Source: CAZZDK01 sp964652235
GTDB taxonomy: Bacteria > Pseudomonadota > Alphaproteobacteria > UBA9219
Assembly: GCA_964652235.1 (NCBI GenBank)
Contig: CAZZDK010000011.1
Span: 6,423 to 70,422 of the forward strand
Length of the DNA stretch: 64,000 nucleotides
Direction: 5' to 3'
Part shown: piece after piece, positions 22,878 through 31,064 of the stretch
How positions within the stretch are numbered: the first letter of the stretch is position 1
How the letters are laid out: each line of letters begins with the position of its first letter
Notes under the pieces: generated by a model
The model's database searches: none
Seen by the model: the letters and a program-made list of their open reading frames with translations, nothing else
Told to the model about the DNA's origin: nothing
Made by a program: the position numbers and the translations under genes

Positions 22878-23552
22878 ATGATTACAGCGAGACAGATTCG
22901 AGCGGCCAGAGGCCTTTTGGGGTGGGATGCCGTGGAGCTTGCCCGAAAAACGGGTCTGACCAAAGAGACAATCTCCCGAATTGAGATCGAGCAAGTGCGC
23001 CCCCAAGAGCGAACGGTGCTTAAAATCCTGCGCGTTTTCAACGAGGCGGGCGTCGAATTTACCCCCAACACGGGTGTACAGCTTAAACCTCAAAATGTGG
23101 AAGCCTTGGAAGGAACGACGGGCTTTCTGCGTTTCTATGATTTTGTGTACGAGTACCTAAGCCAATACGGGGGGCTGGTTTGTGTAAGCGGCGTTAATGA
23201 GAAGTTGTTCGTCAAATATCAAGGCGACTTCGCGGACGTTCATATGAATAGAATGGCCGAATTGGTCAAGAAGCGCGACGATCTTATGATGCGGATTCTG
23301 GTGGAGGAAGGGGACTATAATTTTGTCGCCTCCTCTTATGCTCAATATAGGTGGCAGGCCAAGGAGTATTTTTCTCCGGCTCCCTTCTATGTCTTTGGGG
23401 ACAATCTTGCGCTGATTTCCTTCGCGCATGAGCCGTCACCTCTTGTTATTTTTATCAAGTCCGCGAGCTTGGCGGACGCTTACCGTCACGCTTTCGATCT
23501 TGCATGGACACAATCAATCGAACCGCCTCCTAAAGAGGGGGACAAAAAATGA
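22878..23552 (+). CDS. XRE regulator with C-terminal sensor-like domain (paralogue 2)
   Basis: This 224-residue protein starts MITARQIRAARGLLGWDAVE; an upstream in-frame start at 22839 is less likely. The HTH (residues 1-60) is followed by a C-terminal domain (about 70-210) with GGLVCVSGVNEKLFVKYQGD, the strand segment APFYVFGDNLALISF, and an end helix DAYRHAFDLAWTQ. Layout and key positions match the protein at 21204, so the two are paralogues. Its stop overlaps the start of the methyltransferase gene (ATGA), so the two are made together and probably form a regulator-enzyme pair. Confidence 0.7.
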   Translation: MITARQIRAARGLLGWDAVELARKTGLTKETISRIEIEQVRPQERTVLKILRVFNEAGVEFTPNTGVQLKPQNVEALEGTTGFLRFYDFVYEYLSQYGGLVCVSGVNEKLFVKYQGDFADVHMNRMAELVKKRDDLMMRILVEEGDYNFVASSYAQYRWQAKEYFSPAPFYVFGDNLALISFAHEPSPLVIFIKSASLADAYRHAFDLAWTQSIEPPPKEGDKK

Positions 23553-24574
23553 GCTTTCTTCAGGGGTCTATAGATTTTTTCACGGGAGCGCGATCCTCTC
23601 ATATGGGATCGTACCAGTATGTCAAACATGCGGGTATCCGAAACGGCAAAAGCATGTCGGGGGCGAAACTGTGGGCTGAGATTGAAGCCGATGAGTTAAA
23701 GGCAACCGAGACAAATCTATTCAGCGCCGAAGAGCGGATTTTACGGGCCGTCGCAAAAGACGTTGGCGCGTACTTTCCTGATTGTTCCCCCGTCCTCGAA
23801 ATGGGAACAGGCACGCCGAACGCTTTCAGAAAAAAAACGCTCCTCATTATGATGGCGCTTCGCAGCACAGAATATATTTGCGTGGATGAATCCAGCGAAT
23901 TTCTAAATAGCCTAGCCACGAATAAAGCTCTTTCCGGCTTTAAGGTAAGGCCCATTCTGGACGATTTCTTTGAAGGTCAGAACCTTTATTTTGATGATCC
24001 CGAACGGGATGCGCTTGTTTGCATGTTCGGAAGCACCATCGGCAATATCGTTGCGCCTTTAAGCGAGACCCCCCCGAAGGATGCTTTAATAGAGCATTTA
24101 GCCATGATCGCACACGCGGTTAACCGAGGGGGGCTTTTAGTCTCCTTTGATGCGAATATGGATGGGAACGGGATCACGGCCTTTTATGGTAGGCAAGCCC
24201 TCTTTCAGTTGAATACCTTTTTCCGTATGGCGGAAGAATTGCCGATAAAAGGAGATTTTGACCCGTATGCCTTCGAGTATAAGCCTGTGTGGTTTGCCGA
24301 ATCCGGGACGTTGGCGCATATGGCCATCGTAACGCGCGATATGTCCTTTGATCTTGGCGGAAAGAAAATCTTCTTGGCCGCCGGACAGCGCCTTCATATG
24401 AAAAACTCTTTCAAATTCTCTCCCGCGTTCTTTTCTGATTGTTGTGAGAAGGCGGGGTTTGAAGTTCTCAAAACTTGGTGTGATCCATCGCAAACGCATG
24501 TGTGCCTTTTGAAGAAACGCACACAAGCTATCATTCTCCCGCACCAAGAAAGCCTACTGGCCGTCAACTTTTAG
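23549..24574 (+). CDS. EgtD-like SAM-dependent methyltransferase (Methyltransf_33)
   Basis: This 341-residue protein shows the EgtD/Methyltransf_33 pattern: SAM site VLEMGTGTPNAFRKKTLL (about residue 86), YICVDESSEFL (about 112), the hallmark FGSTIGNI (about 160), and a C-terminal region with LAAGQRLHMKNSFKFSPAFF (about 276). Characterised members trimethylate histidine in ergothioneine synthesis, but many relatives act on other substrates. There is no egtB or other pathway gene here. Its coupling to an HTH-sensor gene on a mobile element suggests regulated production of a methylated small molecule or protein. The substrate is unknown. Confidence 0.75.
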   Translation: MSFLQGSIDFFTGARSSHMGSYQYVKHAGIRNGKSMSGAKLWAEIEADELKATETNLFSAEERILRAVAKDVGAYFPDCSPVLEMGTGTPNAFRKKTLLIMMALRSTEYICVDESSEFLNSLATNKALSGFKVRPILDDFFEGQNLYFDDPERDALVCMFGSTIGNIVAPLSETPPKDALIEHLAMIAHAVNRGGLLVSFDANMDGNGITAFYGRQALFQLNTFFRMAEELPIKGDFDPYAFEYKPVWFAESGTLAHMAIVTRDMSFDLGGKKIFLAAGQRLHMKNSFKFSPAFFSDCCEKAGFEVLKTWCDPSQTHVCLLKKRTQAIILPHQESLLAVNF

Positions 24575-24812
24575 GCGGCTTGGCCTCTGCTTTGTCCAGT
24601 AGATCGGCAAGCCGACAGCCGAGCGCATCGGCCAGCTTGATGCAGTTGAGAAGGGTCGGGTTGCGTCGGCGGTTTTCGATATGGGAAATCGCCGTCCGGT
24701 GCAGCCCCGCCTTTTCCGCCAGTTTTTCGTGGGATAGACCAAGCTCCTTGCGCCGCGCCATAAGCGCGTCAATCACCTTGTTTTGAATCTGAATCGCATG
24801 TTTCTCTTTCAT
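24564..24812 (-). CDS. cI-like XRE repressor
   Basis: This is an 82-residue HTH protein, MKEKHAIQIQNKVIDALMAR, with the HTH LSHEKLAEKAGLHRTAISHIENRRRNPTLL and then KLADALGCRLADLLDKAEAK. It is typical of short XRE repressors without a separate cleavage domain, so control by RecA-style self-cleavage is not expected. ATG 24812 is chosen; the frame extends only to a TTG at 24842. It is divergent from a small membrane protein, with a perfect 18-bp palindrome between them, the likely operator. It overlaps the end of the converging methyltransferase gene by 11 bp. Candidate master repressor of the element. Confidence 0.8.
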   Translation of the reverse strand: MKEKHAIQIQNKVIDALMARRKELGLSHEKLAEKAGLHRTAISHIENRRRNPTLLNCIKLADALGCRLADLLDKAEAKPPKS

Positions 24813-24846
24813 GCGAAAAAACTTGCACAGGGGCTTTTTCAATCAT

Positions 24847-24864
24847 ACGTTACTATAGTAACGT
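24847..24864. promoter_or_regulatory. Perfect 18-bp palindromic operator
   Basis: The sequence acgttactatagtaacgt is its own reverse complement over 18 bp. It lies between the divergent repressor (start 24812) and small membrane protein (start 24884), where it would control both. The TATAGT inside may also be a -10 element. Confidence 0.75.
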
Positions 24865-24883
24865 CTTGTGCAGGGTGTTCCCG

Positions 24884-25072
24884 ATGGATTTAACCGCGCT
24901 TCCCGATTGGCTCTTTGATTGGAAAACAGGCTTGTTTTGGGGCTTGGGCTGCTTTGGCCTTGCTTTTTGGCTTCTGGGCTACAGCCTTCACCGAAACCTT
25001 GTGGAAGTGAGAAAACAAACGGTACGGATGGCCGAAGGAATAGAGGCCGTGATCGCCAAAATGAGCAAATGA
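24884..25072 (+). CDS. Small single-pass membrane protein
   Basis: This 62-residue protein has an amphipathic start (MDLTALPDWLFDWKTG), one membrane segment (LFWGLGCFGLAFWLLGYSL, about 17-35) and a charged helical tail (LVEVRKQTVRMAEGIEAVI). It is the last gene before the right attachment site, under the palindromic operator. A single membrane helix with a charged tail could be a pinholin-like, exclusion or toxin-like peptide. There is no recognised family and no lysin gene nearby. Confidence 0.5.
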   Translation: MDLTALPDWLFDWKTGLFWGLGCFGLAFWLLGYSLHRNLVEVRKQTVRMAEGIEAVIAKMSK

Positions 25073-25137
25073 GCCGAATCGTGTAGGAAGCGGCACTACG
25101 TTTTCGCGCCTTTTGCCGACATAAAACGAAGGCGTTT

Positions 25138-25157
25138 TGTTGACATAGTGTTGACAT
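25138..25157 (+). repeat. Tandem arm-type sites TGTTGACATA (right)
   Basis: TGTTGACATA is at 25138-25147 and TGTTGACAT at 25149-25157, with the same 11-bp period and orientation as at 6189-6209. A degenerate third copy (tgccgacata) is at about 25115. These are probable integrase arm sites of the right end. Confidence 0.6.
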
Positions 25158-25170
25158 GGAAAAAGAGAAA

Positions 25171-25202
25171 GGGCTGCAAGATTTTTTTATCTCTTGCAGC
25201 CC
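25171..25202 (-). terminator. Element-supplied terminator of tRNA-Lys
   Basis: An 11-bp perfect stem (gggctgcaaga / tcttgcagccc) is followed on the minus strand by TTTCTCTTTTT, 21 bp after the tRNA CCA end. Because the original terminator was displaced to 5958-6006, the element provides this replacement. Confidence 0.8.
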
Positions 25203-25219
25203 TTTGTTTTCTCTTAGAA

Positions 25220-25267
25220 AAGTGGTGACCCCGGCGGGACTTGAACCCGCGGCCCTCTGATTAAAAG
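25220..25267. repeat. Right attachment site, inside tRNA-Lys
   Basis: This is a 48-bp exact copy of 6000-6047. It reconstitutes the 3' half of tRNA-Lys from the anticodon loop to CCA, so integration leaves the tRNA functional. Confidence 0.92.
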
Positions 25268-25298
25268 TCAGATGCTCTACCGACTGAGCTACGAGGTC
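25223..25298 (-). tRNA. tRNA-Lys(TTT)
   Basis: The 76-nt gene includes an encoded CCA. The acceptor GACCTCG pairs with CGGGGTC (one T-G pair), the anticodon stem CTGAC/..CAG encloses loop CTTTTAA with anticodon TTT, and the T-arm is GCGGG-TTCAAGT-CCCGC. It is the integration target of the element; the 5' half is chromosomal and the 3' half is element-borne. Confidence 0.95.
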
Positions 25299-25403
25299 GC
25301 TTTTCGTGAAGGCTGGAAACTAGGAAGAACATACCGGAAAATCAATGAAAATTTGGTTTCAGGCCCCTTTTCCTCCGTTTTTCATGAGACCGGGGCCGCA
25401 AAA

Positions 25404-26669
25404 TCAGTTAACAGGCGCGATTCCCGGCGGCGCCTCAGCCCAGGGGTCCTTTCCCCGCCCCAATTCTCGGCCTGTCTCAAAAAGGGCCTTCATATAACAA
25501 GGATCGAACATTTCTTTTGAAGAGGCGTTAAAGCTCGCCGGGATGTTCGTTTCGTGGTAATGCGCGCCGTCGCGCTGCGCCGTCAGATAAAGGCGGTACA
25601 GATCGCCTACACCGTTGTTTTTGATCAGGCTGTCCACGGACCGCTTGCTGATGGAAAAAAGGCCCGGTTGCGGCAACCCTTCGTATTCCGGTTTCACTTT
25701 GGCGTTACGGATGATGTAAAGATTGCGCTCAACGCCGCTTTTTCTGAAGGCCGCCACGGCGCCGCGCGGCATTTGAATCGGGTAGAGAAAAACCTGCGAG
25801 GTCACGCCGCCGTCCACGTGAATCTCGCTATAGGTTTTTCCGCCGGCCGCCACCTTGATGAAGACCGGCTCGAAAACGCCCGGAATAGCCGCCGAGGCCT
25901 GGATAATCTTGTGAAACAATTCGGCGCGATCCGGATGGCCGCTGGCTGCGATGGCTCCCATGTTCCAGATGACGCCTCGCTGCGCCTCTAGGTTCGTCGT
26001 TCCGATGAACAGGCGGCGGCCCTTGCGATGTTCGGCGGCGATTTCGTCGAGTATTTCCTCCGAATAGGTTTGGCGGATTCGCTCCACGAACGGCGAGACG
26101 TCGGTCAAGGCAAGCCGTCCGCCCGTCAGTCCGGAAAGAAAAGTCCACAGATCGGCCAAAACGATGTTGTCGGTTTTCGTTTCCGTAAACAGCGCCTCGA
26201 GTTTACGGTCGTAGGTTTCGCCGAGGAAAGCAAGCGGTGCGATTAGCGCCCCCGTGCTGACGCCCGTGACCAGATCGAACTGCGGCCTTTCCCCCGAATC
26301 CGACCAGCCGCTTAGAAAACCCGCGCCGAACGCGCCGTCGTTGCCGCCGCCGGAAAGGGCGAGAAAGTGGACGGCCGAACAGGAAGCGTTTTTCCCGCAC
26401 CGTCCGGCGCGAAGCTTGCGAAAATCTTCCATGCTTTGCGCGACCAGATGCTCGGCGCCGTGCGGCATTTCATCGGCCCAGAAACGAATGGTGGGCGGAA
26501 AATCCGGCACGCGCGCCGCGGCGGACTCTTCCGCCGGAACGGGCGTGTGGAGCGGAAGAGACGCGCAGGCCGAAAGAAGGAAGGCTAGAAGGAAAAGGGC
26601 CGCTTTGGAGAAAAAGGCGGGGGGCACCGGATCAATCCCTGACTTCCGTGACGACTTTCTTGCGCCCAT
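25404..26669 (-). CDS. Patatin-like phospholipase lipoprotein
   Basis: This 421-residue protein has a basic N-terminus, a hydrophobic stretch (AALFLLAFLLSACAS) and a lipobox with Cys at about residue 34, so it is a lipoprotein. The patatin domain shows the oxyanion loop ALSGGGNDGAFGAG (about 104), nucleophile motif GVSTG (about 136) and catalytic Asp in VDGGVTSQ (about 288), forming a Ser-Asp dyad. It would hydrolyse acyl lipids in the envelope. Its start overlaps the 3' end of coaD by 38 bp, so it is likely co-transcribed with gyrA-coaD. Confidence 0.85.
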   Translation of the reverse strand: MGARKSSRKSGIDPVPPAFFSKAALFLLAFLLSACASLPLHTPVPAEESAAARVPDFPPTIRFWADEMPHGAEHLVAQSMEDFRKLRAGRCGKNASCSAVHFLALSGGGNDGAFGAGFLSGWSDSGERPQFDLVTGVSTGALIAPLAFLGETYDRKLEALFTETKTDNIVLADLWTFLSGLTGGRLALTDVSPFVERIRQTYSEEILDEIAAEHRKGRRLFIGTTNLEAQRGVIWNMGAIAASGHPDRAELFHKIIQASAAIPGVFEPVFIKVAAGGKTYSEIHVDGGVTSQVFLYPIQMPRGAVAAFRKSGVERNLYIIRNAKVKPEYEGLPQPGLFSISKRSVDSLIKNNGVGDLYRLYLTAQRDGAHYHETNIPASFNASSKEMFDPCYMKALFETGRELGRGKDPWAEAPPGIAPVN

Positions 26670-27174
26670 TTTCGGTGCCGAAGCGCTTTTGGAGGGCCTG
26701 GAAAATCTGCGGGCTGACGAACGAGCTGACGTCGCCGCCGAGAACGGCGATTTCCTTCACAAAGCGCGAAGAAATAAACTGATGCCGATCCGAGGCCATG
26801 AGAAAGATCGTCTCAATCTCTTTGCACATGCGGTGGTTCATCCCGGCCATCTGGAACTCGTACTCGAAATCGGAAACGGCGCGCAGGCCCCGGATGACGA
26901 GCTCGGCCCCTATTTCCTTGGCGTAGTGCATAAGAAGGGTTTCGAACGGACGCACCTCGATGTTCGCCCCTTTTTCGATCAGGGGCTGAATCTCGGTTTC
27001 AACGAACTTGACGCGCGTTTTGGTGTCGAAAAGGGGGCCTTTGCCGCTGTTCTTGGCGACGCCGATGATGAGCTTGTCGACGAGCTTGGAGGCGCGGCAG
27101 ATGATCTCGAAATGGCCGAGCGTAATCGGGTCGAAAGTGCCGGGGTAAAGGCCGACACGCGGTTTTCCTATCAT
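26632..27174 (-). CDS. coaD: Pantetheine-phosphate adenylyltransferase CoaD
   Basis: This 180-residue nucleotidyltransferase catalyses the fourth step of coenzyme A synthesis (4'-phosphopantetheine plus ATP to dephospho-CoA). The HxGH-type motif is TFDPITLGHFEII (about residues 13-25) and the substrate loop is VIRGLRAVSDFEYEFQMAGMN (about 94). The ISSRFVKEIA segment near residue 134 completes the ATP site. It is slightly longer than the usual 160-165 residues through its C-terminal tail. It lies 62 bp after gyrA on the same strand. Confidence 0.93.
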   Translation of the reverse strand: MIGKPRVGLYPGTFDPITLGHFEIICRASKLVDKLIIGVAKNSGKGPLFDTKTRVKFVETEIQPLIEKGANIEVRPFETLLMHYAKEIGAELVIRGLRAVSDFEYEFQMAGMNHRMCKEIETIFLMASDRHQFISSRFVKEIAVLGGDVSSFVSPQIFQALQKRFGTENGRKKVVTEVRD

Positions 27175-27236
27175 TTATTATAAACCCTGATTCGTGGCGC
27201 TTGAGTTCGTTTTAAGAAAAGCCCCTTAAAGAAGGC

Positions 27237-29943
27237 TTAATCCGCGCCTTCCTCGCCTTCCTGGTCCTCGAGGACGGCGACGGACACGACTTTTTCATCC
27301 TCCGCTATGCGGAAAAGAGTGACCCCCTGCGTTCGGCGCCCGGCGACGCGCACGTCCGAGGCCGGCATACGGATAATCTGTCCGCCATCCGTCACCAGCA
27401 TGACGTCCTGGCCGTCCTTGACCGGGAAGGTGGCCACGATCAGGCCGTTACGGTCGGACATATCCATGTTCCATATGCCCTGTCCGCCGCGTCCTGCGAT
27501 CCTGTATTCGTAGGAAGAGGTGCGCTTGCCGTAGCCGCGCTCCGAGACCGTGAGCAGATATTCCTCTTGCGCGGCCAGTTGCGCGAAGCGCTCAGGCGAA
27601 AGCACGAGGTCGGTGGAAACATCCTCTTCGTCGCCGTTTCCGTTTTCTCCCGTTTCCTCGCCATTGCCGGAAAGAGCGCGTTTTTGCTTGAGATAGGCCC
27701 CGCGTTCTTCCGGCGAAGCCTCGACATGGGCGAGGACGGACATCGAGATAACCTCGTCGCCTTTCGCGAGCTTGATGCCTCGAACGCCCGTCGAAGTCCG
27801 CCCCGCGAAGACGCGCACGTCGCTCGCGGCGAAGCGGATCGCCTTGCCCTGCCGCGTCGCGAGAAGGAGGTCGTCTTCGGCCAGGCAGGTGTGAACGGCG
27901 ATCAATTTGTCGCCTTCCTCAAGCTTCATGGCGATCAGGCCGCCCGCGCGGATATTCGAAAAATCCGAAAGCTTGTTGCGCCGGACCGTTCCCGCCGACG
28001 TCGCGAAAACGACGTTCAGGCTTTCCCACGCGCCCTCGTCTTCGGGCAGGTGCAGGGTCGTCGTTATGGTTTCGCCTTGCTCAAGCGGCAAAAGATTGAC
28101 AAGCGCCTTGCCCCGCGCCTGCGGCGTGCCGAGCGGCAGCTTGTACACCTTGAGTTTGTACACCATGCCGAGAGAGGAAAAGAACAGCATGGGCGTGTGG
28201 GTCGAGGCCACGAAAATGTCGGAAACGAAATCCTCGTCCTTCGTCACCATGCCGGTGCGGCCTTTGCCGCCCCGTTTTTGCGCGCGGTAGGTCGAAAGCG
28301 GCACGCGCTTGACGTAGCCCGCGTGGCTGACGGTGACGACCATGTCTTCGCGCTGGATGAGATCTTCGATGTCGGTCTCGAATTCCTGGGCCTCGATGGT
28401 CGTTTTTCGCGGCGCGGCGAAGCGAGCTTGAATATCCGCGATCTCTTCCTTCATGATGGACAGAACGCGCGAGCGGTTGGCCAGAATGTCGAGATAATCC
28501 TTGATCTGGTCCGTCACGGCGCGAAGGTCGTCGCCGATCTTGTCGCGCTCCAGGCCCGTCAGGCGGTGCAGCTTCAAATCCAAAATGGCTTTGGCCTGCG
28601 CCTCGCTCATGCGGTAGGTCTTGTCCTCGCGCAGGCCGTCCTCGTCCACAAGCGCGATCAGCGGCGCGATATCGGCGGCGGGCCAGGCGCGAGCCATCAA
28701 TTGTTCCTTGGCGATCGCGGGATCCGGCGCTTTGCGGATAAGGGCGATCACTTCGTCGATATTGGCGACCGCGACGGCCAGGCCCAGCAAAATATGGGCG
28801 CGGGCGCGGGCTTGTTCCAGCTCGTAAGTCGTGCGGCGCGTGATGACTTCCTCGCGGAAGGCGAGAAAAGCCTCAAGAACCTGGCGCAGGCCCATCAATT
28901 CGGGACGCCCGCCCTTCAGCGCCAGCATATTCACGCCGAAGCTGCTTTGCAAAGGCGTGTGCTTGAAAAGCTGGTTAAGAACGACGTCGGCCATCGCGTC
29001 GCGCTTGATTTCGATGACGATACGCACGCCGTCGCGGTCGGACTCGTCGCGCAGATCCGCGATGCCCTCAATGGTTTTGTCGTGCACGCATTCGGCAATG
29101 ATCTCGATCAGGCGTTTTTTGTTCTGTTGATACGGAATCTCGGTGACGACAATCGCCTGGCGGTCTTTGCGAATCTCCTCGATGGTCGTGCGGGCGCGCA
29201 GGACAATGCTGCCCCGACCCGTATGGGCGGCGGCGCGGCAGCCCGCCTGGCCGAGAATAAGGCCGCCGGTCGGAAAATCCGGGCCCGGGACGATCTCAAG
29301 AAGTTCTTCGGTCGTCATGTCCGGCTTTTCGATCATCGCGATGCAAGCTTGGCAGATTTCGCCAAGATTGTGCGGCGGGATGTTCGTCGCCATGCCTACC
29401 GCGATGCCGTTCGCGCCGTTGACGAGCAGATTCGGGAAACGCGCGGGCAGAACGACCGGCTCGACCGTAATCTCATCGTAGTTCGGCTGAAAAGCGACGG
29501 TATCTTTGCCGATGTCTTCCAAAAGCGTTTCGGCGGCCTTGGCCAGCCGCGCTTCGGTATAACGCATGGCGGCGGCCGGATCGCCGTCCATCGAGCCGAA
29601 ATTGCCCTGCCCGTCCACGAGCGGCAGCAGCATGGAAAAATCCTGCGCCATGCGGACCATGGCGTCGTAAATCGCCGCGTCGCCGTGCGGGTGGTATTGC
29701 CCCATCACGTCGCCGACGATGCGCGCGGATTTCTTATAGGGCTTGGAGCTGTCGTAGCCGCCCTCTTTCATCGCGTAGAGGATGCGGCGATGGACGGGCT
29801 TCAGGCCGTCGCGCACGTCGGGCAGCGCGCGGCTGACGATNNNNNNNNNNNNNNNAATCGAGGTAGGACTGACGCATTTCGTCTTCGATGGAAATCGGCG
29901 AAATGTCGGAAGGGAGGGGGGCTGGGGAATCGGAACCGGTCAC
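27237..29943 (-). CDS. gyrA: DNA gyrase subunit A, interrupted by an assembly gap
   Basis: The reading starts at ATG 29943 (MTGSDSPAPLPSDISPISIE), runs to DEMRQSYLD, meets 15 Ns, and resumes in another frame at IVSRALPDVRDGLKPVHRR. About 890 residues in all. The active-site Tyr region (AMRYTEARLAKAAETLL), the QRGGKGRTG GyrA box and the C-terminal pinwheel repeats are present. The missing residues should be the conserved YAMSV. That needs 14 bases, not 15, so the frame break comes from the gap length. Subunit A cuts and rejoins DNA to introduce negative supercoils with GyrB. The acidic C-terminus ends EDQEGEEGAD. Confidence 0.93.
29841..29855. other. 15-N assembly gap inside gyrA
   Basis: Fifteen unknown bases interrupt gyrA near codon 30. 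Flanking codons predict 14 missing bases, so the placeholder length is wrong and the apparent frameshift should not be read as a mutation. Confidence 0.9.
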
Positions 29944-30066
29944 GGGAAAGCCTGTTTTTTCAAGGAGAAATTTGTTTCAAAGGAGTAGCATTTTGGCGTC
30001 GTCGCGCCAAACAAAAAAAGCAAAAAAAGGCCTTTTCTTTGAGGGAGTTAAGGAAAAAGGGACGGG

Positions 30067-30618
30067 CTATTCCTCAAAGTCCGGCAAAGGCGGCGGCTGG
30101 TCCACTTTGTAGCGCTGCGCGAAGCTTGAGGCCAGCTTGGCCAAAGCGTCGTAAACGGCCCGCGCGTGCATGGTTTGCGCGCTGCTGACCAGCAGGCCCC
30201 CCCGCCAATAAACCACGGAAACGTTGCGCGCGATGTCAAGCGGCGGCACCGCGACGGCTTCCCGCGTTTCGGCCATAAGGGAAATCCAGGAAACGCAGTC
30301 GAGGCCCTGATGCTGCAACGTCGCTATTTCGGGCAAAAGCTCCACGCGGGCGACCGGTTCTTTGTGCGTGGGGGCCTTCATGAGCGGGTAGGCCGGGACC
30401 TGGTCCTCCCGGAGCCTTTTAACGACTTCGTTCGCGGCCTCGCTGCCGGAAAGGCCGCAGGAATCGCTGGCCGGGCCGTTGCCCAGATGCGCCTGGCGGA
30501 CCAGAACCTCCTGAATGCCTAAAAGAGCGGGCGCCGACCCGGCGGCGCGGGCTTCCTGGGAAAGGAAAAGGCCCAGCGCGGCGCAGAGAAAAAAGGCCGC
30601 TTTATTCGCGTTCATCAC
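30067..30618 (-). CDS. Secreted hypothetical protein
   Basis: This 183-residue protein has a clear signal peptide (MMNANKAAFFLCAALGLFLS, cleavage after ARA, about residue 25). The mature part has two Cys residues (DSCGLS and LDCVSW) that could form a disulfide, and a region LDIARNVSVVYWRGGLLVSS (about 127-146). No domain is recognised. The start overlaps the end of dksA by 17 bp, suggesting co-transcription with dksA. A periplasmic role is inferred from the signal only. Confidence 0.65.
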   Translation of the reverse strand: MMNANKAAFFLCAALGLFLSQEARAAGSAPALLGIQEVLVRQAHLGNGPASDSCGLSGSEAANEVVKRLREDQVPAYPLMKAPTHKEPVARVELLPEIATLQHQGLDCVSWISLMAETREAVAVPPLDIARNVSVVYWRGGLLVSSAQTMHARAVYDALAKLASSFAQRYKVDQPPPLPDFEE

Positions 30619-31024
30619 GATGCGTGCGCTCCATGCGTTCGTGGCGCTCTTGGGCTTCGACGGTCAACGTGGCCACAGGCCGCGCTTCGAGCCTTTTGAC
30701 GCCGATGGGATCCCCCGTTTCTTCGCAATAGCCGTATTCGCCGGAACGAATGCGCTCCAGCGCTTCGTCGATCTTGCTGATAAGCTTGCGCTGGCGGTCG
30801 CGGGCGCGAAGTTCCAGCGCGACTTCCGTTTCGACCGAGGCGCGATCCGTGATGTCCGGCTCGCGCAGCCCGCCTTCGTCCTGAAGTTCCTGCAAGGTGT
30901 TGTCCGCGTCCCTGATGATTTCCTCTTTCCAGGCGATAAGCTTCCGCCGGAAATATTCCAGCATGACAGGATTCATGTAGGGTTCTTTTTCGGTCGGCTT
31001 ATAGTTGGCGGGCACGGTGACCAT
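30602..31024 (-). CDS. dksA: RNA polymerase-binding regulator DksA
   Basis: This 140-residue protein from ATG 31024 starts MVTVPANYKPTEKEPYMNPV. The coiled-coil (about 24-105) carries the tip motif DITDRASVETE with the acidic residues that reach the polymerase secondary channel. The zinc-finger region GEYGYCEETGDPIGVKRLEA keeps only one of the four canonical Cys, as reported for some alphaproteobacterial DksA, so the fold is probably zinc-independent. It works with ppGpp in the stringent response. A longer frame to 31120 would run into fliX and is rejected. Confidence 0.92.
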   Translation of the reverse strand: MVTVPANYKPTEKEPYMNPVMLEYFRRKLIAWKEEIIRDADNTLQELQDEGGLREPDITDRASVETEVALELRARDRQRKLISKIDEALERIRSGEYGYCEETGDPIGVKRLEARPVATLTVEAQERHERMERTHRDERE

Positions 31025-31064
31025 ACGCAAAAACTCCTTAAGGGCGATTCGAAAAACAGGCGCT

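Larger units (their letters stand above)
6000..25267. mobile_element. Tail-less phage-satellite-like element integrated in tRNA-Lys
   Basis: A 19.2-kb element lies between 48-bp direct repeats, with a tyrosine integrase next to the left end. Left arm (+): integrase, three small proteins, primase-helicase, terminase small and large subunits, portal, protease-capsid, connector, cement. Right arm (mostly -): HAD phosphatase, IMPDH-like enzyme, Nudix-like protein, XRE regulators, EgtD-like methyltransferase, a cI-like repressor with a palindromic operator. No tail, tape-measure, baseplate, holin or endolysin gene is visible. This matches the published layout of capsid-forming phage-inducible chromosomal islands, which make their own capsids and take tails from a helper phage. 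A prophage that lost its late genes and gained cargo is the main alternative. Confidence 0.8.

Noticed and set aside
6000..25267. Complete active prophage
   Set aside because: No tail, tape-measure, baseplate, holin or endolysin genes; the head operon ends directly at cargo genes.
29734..29943. Frameshifted gyrA pseudogene
   Set aside because: The break coincides with 15 Ns and the flanks fit GyrA in the correct frames; 14 bases would restore it.
27567..30188. 873-residue plus-strand frame across gyrA
   Set aside because: It is the antisense shadow of gyrA, rich in Arg/His/Asp as expected for a reverse frame of a GC-rich gene, and it crosses the N gap; the minus strand is a clear GyrA.
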